From contig QEOQ01000658.1 of NCBI GenBank assembly GCA_010279815.1, positions 910,806 to 974,805 of the forward strand: 64,000 bases of DNA, written 5' to 3'. This stretch comes from Brachionus plicatilis. Taxonomy: Eukaryota > Rotifera > Eurotatoria > Ploima > Brachionidae. Every line of letters begins with the position of its first letter. Positions within the stretch are counted from its first letter, which is position 1. Shown here piece after piece: positions 35,272-47,500 of this stretch. The position numbers were made by a program, and so were the translations under genes. Below the pieces are notes generated by a model, which was given only the letters and a program-made list of their open reading frames with translations, did no database searches and had not been told where the DNA came from.

Positions 35272-38109
35272 ATGAGATTCGAAAAAATCTTTTTGTTAGC
35301 ACTAGCTCTTTGTGAAAATTTCGTTGTTAATTTTTGTTCTGACATAGACCCATATCACACATTGGGTGTATCCAGAAATGCGAATGAAAGAAAAATCAAA
35401 GATGCTTACAGAAAGAAAGCCAAAGACTGGCATCCGGATAGAAATAAATCTCCAGAAGCTCATGAAAAATTCATGCAAATTAACAAAGCTTACGAAGTAA
35501 AATTAAAAAAAAAAAAAATATTTAAAAAAAATCTAATTTTCTCTCTAAAGATTTTAAGCGACTCAGAACGTCGATCGTTATATGATGAATATGGGACTAC
35601 TAATGAGCCAAGGCATGACCCTGGCGCAGGTTTTCATCGAGAAAATTTTGACAACTTCTTCAGAGATCCATTCGAAGGCTTTTTCGGAGGTGGATTCGGC
35701 TTCAATCAGAAAAAAAATTCACGCAAAAATCCCGAAGAGGAAATCAACAAAAGGTAATAATTTAGTTGAAAAATTTTAATTTTAAATATTTTTTATTTAA
35801 AAAAAAAAGAATTTATTTGGATACGGTTTTACCAAACAGTTATACTAAACCCTATTTAATCTATGTTTATACTGAGTTTTGTTTTTCTTGTATCACTGTG
35901 GAAAACTTATGGCAAGCATTGAGACAAGAACTAAAGAACATTGGTTTTGGCGTCGGTCATTCAGACGCTTCTTGGAATAGAGAGCTTAATAAATTGCTTG
36001 AAGTGAGAAAAGTTCCAACAATTGTAGCAGTAATTAATGGAAGAGTACGCCACTTTAGAGGCGACTACAATCTAAGAGAAATTCGCGAATTTGTCCGAAA
36101 CTTGCTACCATCTAGACTAATTACTCAAGTTAATCAATTTAATTTTAATAAGACTGTCCTAGAGACAATTCAAGACAACAAGGTCTTTTCATTGTTTATA
36201 TCTAACTCAAATCATGTTTCTCTTCGCTATCAAATGCCATGTTTCCAAATGGTAAAAAACTTTAAATGTGCTTCAGTTTTATACAAAAATATTGAGTCAG
36301 AATTCAAAAACCATTTGTCCAAAAACTTCAAAATTCCAATCGATTTGAAGCAAGAAACTCTCATTTTTTTTAAAGAGAATGTAAATCCTGATGAAGAAAA
36401 TCAAAATGTTCATCGTCCATTTTTGATACAAGCATTGACAGAATTGAATTATGAAGCGATTTTACAAAGTCTTGAAAACAATAAACATTTAATTTTACCT
36501 CGGATTTCTTCCGGAGCTAAATTTTTCGATTTGTGTCCGTCATTGTCAGAGTTTGAGGTCGACACTTCGAAAGGAACTGTCTGCAGTGTTTTTTTGGCAA
36601 ACTCTGAATTAAAAAAGCCTCAATTTTTATTCAACAATGAATTAAAAAATCAATTTCTAAAAAATTTACAAGGAGATAAATTTTTAAAAAAATTGAACAT
36701 TCAATTAAGTTATGTCTATTTGGATGTGCAAACCAATTTTGCGGACAGAATTAGAAAAAATGCAAGACATTTTGAAATTACAGTCGATAAGGTAAATGAT
36801 TAAATTAAAATAGACGATTTTTTTGTCAATTTTTATTTTTTTAGATTTTAATTTTAAGAAGATTAAACGATAAATATGTTGAATATGATTTTATTGATGA
36901 CTTGTCAATTAATGAAAAAAATATGCTGGATTTATTAAAGGATAAATTGAATAATTTCAAAAATGGAAATCAGTATTTTAGATTCAAGATGTCTGTGCCA
37001 ACTTTTTATGAAGAATCAAACCAAGTAAATTAAAAAAATTCAATTTTTAATTTTTTCTAAAAAAAAACTTTCCAAGGATTATTTTAGTTTTGCAATTGAA
37101 AATTTGGAATTAATCTGGGACTATTTGACTGATTGGATTTTTTGGGAACGATTACTTGGGAATAGTTCTTACTTAATGATTATTCTGTGTACATTTCTTT
37201 TTCTATGGCTTATGATTATGTTTTCATCAGAAAAATCGGATCCGATCACAGCGTCAAGAAATCAAAGATTTCAGTAAGATTAAAAAAAAAAAATAAAAGA
37301 TATATTAAAATAATTTTAAGGAGAAATAATGTGAATAAAGAACCTGATTCTAGGAATCAAAGCTTCAATCAGTCAAAATCATTCAGTAGCACTTCAAGTC
37401 AAAATACGAGCATGAACGGCGATGATCTTTATGACTCAAGATATGATGACTTTAACAAGAATACATCAAATCAGTTTCAGATTGTCGAAATGAATCCCAA
37501 AACTTTCCACGGCTTGGTCAATAGTGTACCTAAAGGATTTAGAACTATTCTGCTGATTGCAAACCAAAACAATAAAACTCAGCTCCTTGAAATTTTCACC
37601 AAAGTTTGTATGAAATATAACAAGTATTTTTATGATTACAAATATAAATTTAAAAATTTATTTAAATTAATTTTTAAAGCAAAACATACAAACTAAGATT
37701 TGGATTTTTGAATCGCGACTCAGCAGCAGGCAAAAAATGGTTAGAAGAAGTAGCCTCAAAATGTAAAATTGAAAAAAAAAATCTGGAAACTGATTCGGAA
37801 AATTCAAGCGATTTGGAGGATTTTGAAAATTTGTGTGAAAAATCTGCAATTGATCTAAACGCAGACTCCAATCTTTTAGCCATTAACCCTTCTCAAAAAA
37901 GTTTTCTGTCCCTCAATTTATATTTAAATGATGCTGACGATTCTTATTTTTATTTAAATGGAAAAAGTGAAAATTTCAGCGAAGAGAGGCTTTCAGTTAA
38001 TTTGGAAAAAAAATTAATGGCCGATCTTTCGAACTGGTTTGACAAGTTTATCGACGGAATGCTTGCAAATAAAATAACTGTGAAACAATGGCCGATAATG
38101 TACTTGTAA
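35272..38109 (+). CDS. DNAJC16: DnaJ homolog subfamily C member 16 (ER J-protein)
   Basis: Seven exons (35272-35496, 35551-35753, 35810-36791, 36845-37024, 37077-37273, 37321-37623, 37680-38109) give 839 residues (human about 780). In order: a signal peptide (about 1-22), a J domain (about 25-95) with DIDPYHTLGVSRNANERKIK and the HPD triad at 54-56, a Gly/Phe-rich stretch (FFGGGFGF), then a thioredoxin-like domain with YTEFCFSC (CxxC at 167-170). A long lumenal region follows, then one transmembrane helix (about 561-579) and a Ser-rich tail ending in DLSNWFDKFIDGMLANKI. The J domain would recruit Hsp70/BiP; vertebrate DNAJC16 is an ER membrane protein linked to autophagosome size. The exon 5 acceptor is CCAAG at 37072-37076; the TTTAG ten bases further on breaks the frame. 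Confidence 0.93.
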
Positions 38110-39794
38110 AATACATATCGAATGTTATTGTATGTAAATTCATATATTTTGACTCATTTTTTTTAACAATAATTTTTAAATAAACATTTAAATTATCTTG
38201 GCTTTTAGTTTAAATTATGTTGTGCCATACGCCGTCAACAAAAAATCTGAATATTGAAAATAAATATCCATTAAAATAAATAGTACAAAATAATTGATAT
38301 TCTTTTGATTTATCTAATTACTTTTTATTAAGTCATGATATATTTTTGTTTTATAATAAAAAAATAAAAGTGCTATATTTTTGTTATTATACATTTTTTG
38401 TACATGAATTTAAGTAAGACATTTTTTTTAAAAAAGAACATATTAGAGAAAGACAAATTTGAATTTGTTTTTGAAAAAACTAATTAATTGATAAAAAAAT
38501 GTGAATTTATTATAAAAATCAAGTTTAATGCTAGTTTTTCCAATTTTTAATTAATCTTAAAAAAATCAATTTTTTGCCTTACATTCCAAGGCTTTTTTCT
38601 TTCTACTTTGTTTTGGTAAAATACATTTCTGGAATTTTATTTAACTCTTTTTTTGTATACCCTTTATCACTTTATGAACCAAAAAAAATGTATTTAGGGT
38701 AAAATTATAAGTCAGATTGCAGAACCCAAATTTTTAACAACATTCATCCCATAAAATTCTAAATTATCTAAATTTTGATCTAATTTAAAATTCTTTTTAC
38801 TAATTGAACAGCAAAAACCAAAAAGGAAAAATTTCAATCATACAAAATTAGTAATATAATTATTTTAATTAATTTTGGTTTAAAAATAATAAATCGCCAA
38901 AGTTATTTATGGAAGAAAAAATTTTCAAATTTAAATTCTGAAAAATCTTAGCACAAACTTTCTTACAATTCTTATGAGAATTAAATGAATGTAATTTTTT
39001 TATATAAATACTAAAAATATGTACAGTAGCGCTACGCCACTTGGATTTTACGTAAATTTACTAAGTCCATCACAATGTCAGTCTTATATAAACCATTTAG
39101 AAAAGGTATTTTCATAATATTCATTTTTTTAAACTCTAATCAAGTATTAAAGGTAATTGTTTTAGTGATTGAAAAGAATGGAGAATGGTCAAATCACTAA
39201 AAAAATTTTTTAAATAAACTTAATACAAATTAAAAAAAAAATATAATAGAATCTGAGAAATTTAAATTTTTTTACTTTTTTTTTACCAAAATTTACCATA
39301 TTTTACCATATTTTACGTGTTAAAAAAATGAAATTTCACGAAAATTTACATAAATTTACGTAAAATTACTTTTTTGAAAATTAAAGTTAAAAAAGTGATA
39401 AAATTCAAATTTCCAAAAGATCGTGCAAAATTTAGAATTTCCGACTGTTTTTTGGCCGTTTTACATTTTACGGTAATTTTGGTAAAATTGCGTAAATTTA
39501 CGTAAAGACAGAATGGTAATATTTGTTAAAATAAAAGATTTATATCAAAATTGAATTTAAAATAACTTTATTGATTTCGTACCTACTAAAGGATTATACA
39601 GAAATGGAAAATAATCAAAGAAGAAATATAAAAGATGGTTGTTTCAAAAATTAAATTGTCTAATTTGACAGATTTTGAATCAAAACGTACGAAAAACGTT
39701 CAACTTAGGATGGCTATGAATCTCTTAGTTTGGGTATATAAATTTTATAAAATTTCTAAATAATAGCAAGACTTTAAGACTTAGGTATTAATGA

Positions 39795-39995
39795 CCAATA
39801 TGCACGCATGCACTTAAAGGCGCAATATCTAGATCTAGATCACATAAAAACCACGAGCCAATGTATCTAGATTTAAAGACCGTTATGAAAGGAATAGCTC
39901 ACCGAAATGGAGAAAAAATGCGGAGAAGCAAAGGTAAAGATAGAGGATCGATTCTAGTGGAAATCGTAAGAAAAAATCGTTTGCTGTACAAGTAG
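39795..39995 (+). other. orphan open stretch, possible exon remnant
   Basis: A 66-codon open stretch with composition unlike its surroundings contains YLDLKTVMKGIAHRNGEKMR and GSILVEIVRKNRLLYK before a stop. There is no clear acceptor and no partner exon nearby. It may be part of a dead gene or transposon. Family not recognised. Confidence 0.25.
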
Positions 39996-42900
39996 TTAAT
40001 TAGGAAAAAAATGAAAATCAGTCATCGGACTCTGAAATTTCTTATTAAATAAAATTATTATTTTTTCAGTCTCAACTCATTAGTAAATGATTGCAAGAGT
40101 GGTCACTTTCATTCACAGAAAACATGAATTAATGCAAAACTGCCTGTCTTGGTTCTTTTTTTAAGAAAGTTTTGAACATATATGTCCAGATTTTTTCCAG
40201 AGTCGGTTTGGTCATTACGATTTTTGATTTTTGATTTTTTTTTTAGACTTTCTCCTATAAGATTTTAATTTCTTTTAGTTCTTTATTTTTTTTATTCTTG
40301 AAATTGTTGACTTAATAGTTAATAAACTCTTAAGTAAGTTAAAATTTTATAAGTTTTTTTGAGAAGCAAATTCAAAGACTATTTAATATTCAGTTGGGCT
40401 CTAATTGAGATATAATTAGGCCATTACTCAATTGGAATATTTTTAAGGCTTTATTCCAAATTTTTTTAAACTTAGCTAAAATTTGGTAACAAATCTTATT
40501 AGTTTTTTTCGATTCGTGAATGATTTATTTTAAAAACGTAATTTTTAATCCAAAAATGTATATAATCAAAAATAGATTTTTATTTTTTTCAAACCTATTG
40601 AGAAATATTTACATAACAATTCAATAATATTTTTTCCTAATAAACATCAAATGAATGCTAAATAAGCATTTGTATTGATTTTCCTCAATTTTAACAAGAA
40701 AATCATTAAGACTCAAACCGACTCTGATAAAGTTTAAATAAAATAATCGCTCAAGTTTATATTATTACAAGTTAAAATAAAAGAAATAGCTGCATTTACC
40801 TATAGCCTTTAGCATGAATACGATTCAAAATCTTTAAATTTTAATAAACCAAGTAAAATTTTAGTAATTTTTAAATTTTTTTTCAAAAATTTATTTTTTC
40901 TTTAAAACAAGATTCAAACAAAATTTGAAACAAAAGACAATAAAAAATAGCTTATTTTTAGATTACAATAATTAGAAACGAATTGAATTATGCAACGAAA
41001 AGAGAAAACCCAGAATCTAAATCTTAGATAGAGGATATTTTGGTTTTTATCAAACCTGTTTCAAGATTAAGGTGATAATTTTGCCAAGTCATAATTTTCT
41101 TATCAGTAAAGATGATTATTTAGACTCAATTGTTATTTATAAAGATAATAATTCAAAATGATATTGAAAACAGCAAGAAAATACTGATTTCCTATTATTA
41201 TCTCAAAATATTAAATATCTTTCTATCTAATAGTATCAATTTAAACCATAATAACATAAGGACCATAAGACAAATTCAAAGATCAAATTTCTAACTTTTT
41301 AAATTTAATTCAAGAAAATTTTTTAAAAGTTAAATGTTTGATTCGCAAATATTAATTTATTGAAATTTGTGTAGAATCAACAAAAATTAACTGGTAAATT
41401 AAATTTCTGTTTATTAACTTGGCCCTTTTGAAATAAATTTTGGGGCGATTGACAACCATTTCAAAAACAAGAATAAACTTGGTTATTTTTTTAAATCAAC
41501 TAGTCAACTTAAGCCAGTTTTATGGGTTTTCTTAAATATTCCTTGTTCGACGATTAGGGAATATTTATTTGCCTATGATTCAATAGTTCTATTATATAAC
41601 AAAACAATACGGCAAATAATCTCATATTTCTATTGCGTTCCGACTTTATTTATTTTCTTCTGTTGAAACTTCATCAGCTTGGTCACGATATTTTTTAAAA
41701 AAGATTAAAAAAGTTAAATAAAAGAAAAAAATATTTATAAAAATAAACTGTTTAATTTTAAGCTTGATTTAATTCGGCATTAGAACCTAAATAAATAAAT
41801 ATCTTTTTTTTTTTAAATCAGGTCAATTAAATATTATTTTTAAGCTTGAATTTATGGCCGTAAGCCGATCTTTATGATTCAAAACATTGTTATTTTGGTC
41901 ATTTGCAACGCCGTGCATTTTTATATAAAAACTATTTAATTTTTAGAATAAAAAGTTTTCAAGTAATCCAAATTAAATAAGATAATTTTTTGCCTAAGTC
42001 TTACAAAATTTTGTCACAAATTCTAAACGACAATTTTGCTAATTAAATTTTGTATTACTACAACCATATAAAAATCAATAAAAAGCCTAAAACACGTCAT
42101 TTGTAAACAATTCAAATAAGAATTTTTATTTTTTATTAATTAGAATTTTAAAACGAAACCCGATAAAAAAAGCATCCAAAATTTATTCGATTGAGTAATG
42201 CCTAGTTTTATTTTTAATAAGACAATTATGATTAATTTTTGCGTAGAATCAAGATTTTGAAGCCCTAATTTCTGGTCATTTAACATTTTTTTATGCTGAT
42301 TTCTAAGCCATATTTTATTTGTCAAAGATTTAAATACTAGGATTTAAGAAAAAACCTCTTTCAAAGTCCAAATTTAGCAATCCATATTTTCTAACTCTAA
42401 CAGTTTACCACTAGGCCCAAATCCTTAAGCCTAATTCAACTCAAACTAACCTTATATTTTTCGATAGCATTTAGAAAGGTTCAATTTTTTTTAACAAAAA
42501 AAAAATAAAAAGCTCAATTTGTAAAAAGATTCAAAAATAAAAAGATTCATTTTATCAAAATTTTTTTAAGTTTCGAATTGAATTCAATTTTTAAGATTTG
42601 AACTTTAAATTTTGTCTAGCGTTCTAGTATTTTTGCGAATTCTTTTACAATATTTTGTTACCTTAAACTATTGCCCATTCCTCTTAGAAATAAGGTGAAT
42701 TTCAAATTCATCCCTTTTGGAGTTTTTACTATCCAAACCATCTTATAACATTTTTTTTCTTTAATTTTAAAGAGAAACTTTAATAAGCTTATAAAAATTA
42801 GTTTAACCATATTCTGGAATTAATTCTTAATTTTTGGCTAAGACCAACATTGGACATTATTAAAGGTAAAAAGTTAAATTTAAATTCATTTTCAAAGTGG

Positions 42901-43348
42901 TATTAGTTTCAGTAAAATTAACTGAAACTTGGTACTTTCCAAAGCGAAGCTCTATTAAGCTATACCAGTCATTTCAATACACTTCGCCAATCTACCGGCT
43001 ATCTTTGCTTTTAAAATGCTAAGATAATTTGCATTCATTTTTGTTTAAAGTAGTCCTAGGTCGATTCCAAGTCTGGATTTAAAAAAAATTAAGTCTGGAC
43101 TTAAGACTTGTGACTTTTGATCCCATTTAAAAAATTAACTCATTCCATATTGTAAGTTACCTTTAACATTTGAATCGAATCACCTTGTCTGATTCAGGAT
43201 TAGTTAAACTTAGTTAATAACAAATAAAATTTCTAAGAATACGATTTGCTTTTTGAATTTTGACTTTTTTAGCGACTGAGTTTGAAAGATTTTGTGATAA
43301 ATAAGGTGAAAAAGTAAAATTAAAAAATTGTTACAACTTAAAACTTAT

Positions 43349-43405
43349 AACTGATTAACATCCGAACCATTTCAACTCTCGAAATGGTTCGGATGGTTAT
43401 CAGTT
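43349..43405. repeat. 25-bp stem hairpin
   Basis: Arms 43349-43373 and 43381-43405 pair at 23 of 25 positions around a 7-base loop. The inner 15 bases (CATCCGAACCATTTC / GAAATGGTTCGGATG) pair without a mismatch. The arms are GC-richer than the surroundings, so chance is less likely than for the A/T hairpins here. Confidence 0.6.
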
Positions 43406-44506
43406 CAAAAAAATCAACTGGAAGTTCCCTTTAATTCTAAGAGTATTAGGTAAGAGTTTAACAAAAATAAAATCAAAGATTTTTAAATTTCTTTTAAAAT
43501 AATTCATTTTTAAAAATAATAATAATAATAAATATGAGCTACTTTAGGCTTGGCTTGGAGAGAAAATAAACGGGTATGGTAGCTACGCTTCGCATTAAGC
43601 TAATTTGATAGACTTAAAAGATGAAGCTAACAAATATCCATATATAACTTTTAATAAAGAAAATTATTAAAGATTTATATTTAGAAATCTTTGTCATTTT
43701 ATTAAAATATTTTAATTTTCTTTAATTTACCAATATTCATTTAAGAACCAGGCTTGAGAGCGGAATTTTAAATTTTAATTCCATGCAGTTTTTTTTTCAA
43801 GAAAAAAATGATTTTCCATTTTAAAATCTAGATCAAATAAAACAAGAAAATTTTTTTTATTTAGCCAAAGAATTCTTTATTGTTTTTTCAAGGCAATAAA
43901 AAACAACATTTGATCTAATTGATCAAAATTCATGCAAGGATCAGAATGGTATTCTATATTTGAAAGTTGGACAATTAAATTTGGTATTTCGTCATTTCAA
44001 AATTTTTGTGAGCAAAAAAATTCCATTATTTTTTCCATCTTAAAATTTAGATCAATTAAGAAAATTTTTTTTATCTAGCCAAAGAATTCTTTAAAATTAA
44101 TGCAAGGATCAGAGTTGGACATAAAATTTGGTTCAGCGTGTCATAAATTCTTTGTGAATTCCTTTTTATTTTGAAATTTTTGATTTTTTGTGAAAAAAAA
44201 TTTCAAGGCTTTTTTTTTTTAGTTTATAATAAAAGTTCAACATCAAGCGAATTTAAATAATTTTTTTAGCCTCTGCTCACTATATTTTGCTTGCAATTGA
44301 TTTTTTTTTTAATTTAGATTAAATAAAGAAAATTATTCACTCTACCCTTAAAAATTCTTTCTCGTACGTCCTGTGTTACTAGGCAACTTGAGCAATTAAC
44401 GTAAGAAATATTTGGCGAATTCAAATATTTTGCATGTGTGTTGAAATCACAGTTTTGATTGAAATTGCAACATTTTCAGGTGGTTTGAAGTTAAAATTGG
44501 ATCCAA

Positions 44507-47500
44507 ATGACCACCATTAGCCAAACGGACACGAAGCCCCCTCTGCTCAACAGGTACTCTCTGACCAAAACCACTTTGAAGCATGTTATCCTCAAAATTT
44601 TAGGAATGAGGCCGACGTTTGCTTCAACTTTTTAGGTGACGAAATGGCCCAGGACGCCCACAGCTCGTTGTCCAGCAGCGGGCCTGATGACGACGACATG
44701 AACTACTTTGGCTACGATGACGACCACGAGTTCGAGACCATATTCACCACCATTAGCCAAAAACAACAGCCCAAAGACCAAAACTTCAAGCTAACTCTAA
44801 AGTATTTGTTCAAATTGCTCAAATTCTACAAACTGGAACATTATGCGAACGAATTGGTCGACAATGGATACTTTAGTCCATTATCATTAACAAAACTAAC
44901 CAACAAGGAGTTTGACATGTTCAGTGTGTCGCCCTATGACAAAAAAAAATTTTTCAAACTACAATTATTTTTAAAGCAAGTTATGAGTACAATTAAAATG
45001 ACATGTAAAAAAAGTAGCCAAGTATGTCTGAACGCTGACCCGAATTTAGATTTTAAAATGTTTGCCATTAGTGAATGGAAACATTTGGCCAACCAGTCAT
45101 CAACGACCTCAAGCTCAATAGTCAAGCAAACATCAATCTCTAATCATCAATTAAAAGATAATAATCAACTAAATCTAGACGAAAACAAAAGTTCAACAAC
45201 ACCCATTTGGACAGAGATCAGTCCGAAAGCGAGCCCTGAACGCCTTACTCAAAAAGAAATGAAGCAAATAAACAAAAACACCGTGGCATGGACTTGTCCA
45301 AAGCCTTGGGTAAGCCGAGCCAAGAGCATAGAGACGAATGGCACGGTCAGAAAAAGCGCCAATCCTGTGTCGTCCAAATCTCTGGTCGCAGTTGCCAGCG
45401 ACACAAATTCGGTCACACATCCTGCTCAACATGCCTCGTCGAAATCAAGTAGCAATTTTTTTGGTCCCAAAATTAACTCGGTAGGCAGGGAATTTGGCAA
45501 TGTAGAGCTGGTAAATAGCAAAGGATATAGTTACGGTGTGCCGCAGAATTTGGCTAGCAAAAATAAGGGATTTATAAGAAAAACTCCGGCTGTGTCCACC
45601 AGGCTGGGCGAAGTTGCTTCGGCGCAAACAAACTCCACTTTGGTGACTAATGAAATTTTTGTTTTTGCCAGAAAGAGGCCTCAGCTGCCCAGTGAGGCCG
45701 AATATAAGGATTCGGTGCTGGTCGAAAGTGGGGAGTGTGCGGCCAATATTTGTGTAGATGAAGTGAGGCAAGCTGTAGATGGAACCCCTGTTTTGAGAAA
45801 AGTATCGCTAAATTTTTGCTTTTTGATTGCTGAGAAATAGCTTTTGATTTTAGAATGAGTTTAATTTTGACAAGACTTTTGATGACCAGTATTCCAATGA
45901 GGAAATATTCAAAAATTCGATTTTACCTTTTATCAATTTGCCATTTAAAAATAGGTAGATATTTTTTTTAATTTTAATTTAGACTTTTGCCCCATACTTT
46001 TAAATACAACTTGCAAAATATTATTTTAATTTTTCGTATTTTATTATTTTAAGCCAGAAGCACCAAAAATGAGTGAGTTTGACTCGTTTAAAAAAATATT
46101 TAAATTCTCATATTTTTTGATCAGTTTTTTTAAAATGAAATTTTTATTTGAGTTTTATAGATTTCAACTTATTCGATAGCAAAAAGTTGAAATTCAGTGT
46201 AAAAAGAAAAAAAATTGACGAATTTTTATTTCTTAGACTAGGTTTCTATTTTTTTTTATTTTTTTCATATCCAAAATCTGCTCCAATTTAGACATAAGAG
46301 TTAAAAAATATTTTTTTTTTATTTTTTTTTGAAAAAATGTTTACTATTACTCCCATTTTAATTTTTTTCTAGTCACATAAAAAATAAATAATATTTTCTT
46401 GTTTTAAATTTAAAATGCAGGTTAAGTTTACCAGTTAAAACATATAAAACAAAGTTGATCCAAAATCCTTTTTATCTTAAATTGATAAAAATTTAAAATT
46501 CCAAATCAATTTTTTATTTTTATTTTATCTAAAAAAAAATAAATTTACTAATTTTTGACAAACAAAAACTTTAAATTAGAAAATGATTCTATTAAATTTT
46601 AAAGCAATTTTTAGCATAAAATTCTTTAAATTTATTTTTAGGTGCAGTTTTTTATGGCAAAATGATTCATGTATTAATAACATAAATAAAAAGTCAACTT
46701 TATGCAGTGACATTTACATCTTCCGTTCTAAAAAAATTTCATCATAATTTACTCAATACGTTCCTACAATTAGATCAAATTTAGAAATCAAGTATTAATG
46801 TTGAATAAATTTTCAATAAATTCCTCATAGGGCTTCACTTTAATTCAAATTTCAAAAAAATTAAATGCATTTAACTTTGAATTTAATTAAGGTAAACTGG
46901 TTAAGTCTAATCGGGAAAATAAATAAATTATTAAAGCTGTTTTTAAAGCTAATGTTTGCTAAAGCTAATTTATCATTACAGTAAACCAGGTACCAACATT
47001 TTTCACACAGATAAGCACCATCACAGAGGTCAATATTTAAAAAATGATAATCAAAATTATGTTAAAAAATAAAAACAATAAATATGATTATTACAAAAAA
47101 AATTCAAATTTTATTAATACATTAAAATGAATGATTGAGGTCATTTTGGAAATTTTGGTGCTTGTATCGATCAAATTTAAGTTTTAAGGTTAAATAAAAA
47201 CTCATATTTTTTCTAATAAAATTTTTTGGTGACGACTTTTAAATTATTTATCTTAAAATGGTTAATTTAAATTCTCTAATAAATATTTATGGTATTTAAA
47301 TTTCTATACAACATAATTTACCTACGTTAAGAATATTCTTAGTTCTTAGATATCTTAGATCTTAGAAGTTTTCTAAGAAAAAAAAATTTGAGATTCTTAG
47401 ATGTTTAACTTCTAAGAACATCTAAGAACAACTTAGAATTCTTAAATATTTTTTTTAAATGACAAAAATGTTCTTTCTTTTTATACTAAAATAAAATATA

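Larger units (their letters stand above)
38110..44506. other. long AT-rich intergenic region
   Basis: These 6.4 kb hold no gene I can support. Noted inside are a block of TTTACG/TTTACCAT words at about 39280-39510, an orphan open stretch at 39795-39995 and a 25-bp hairpin at 43349-43405. A (TAA)n run lies at about 43516-43532. Confidence 0.5.

Noticed and set aside
45193..45771. Minus-strand ORFs of 79 and 108 codons opposite KIF24 exon 2
   Set aside because: They are shadow frames of the coding exon, without motif or splice signals.
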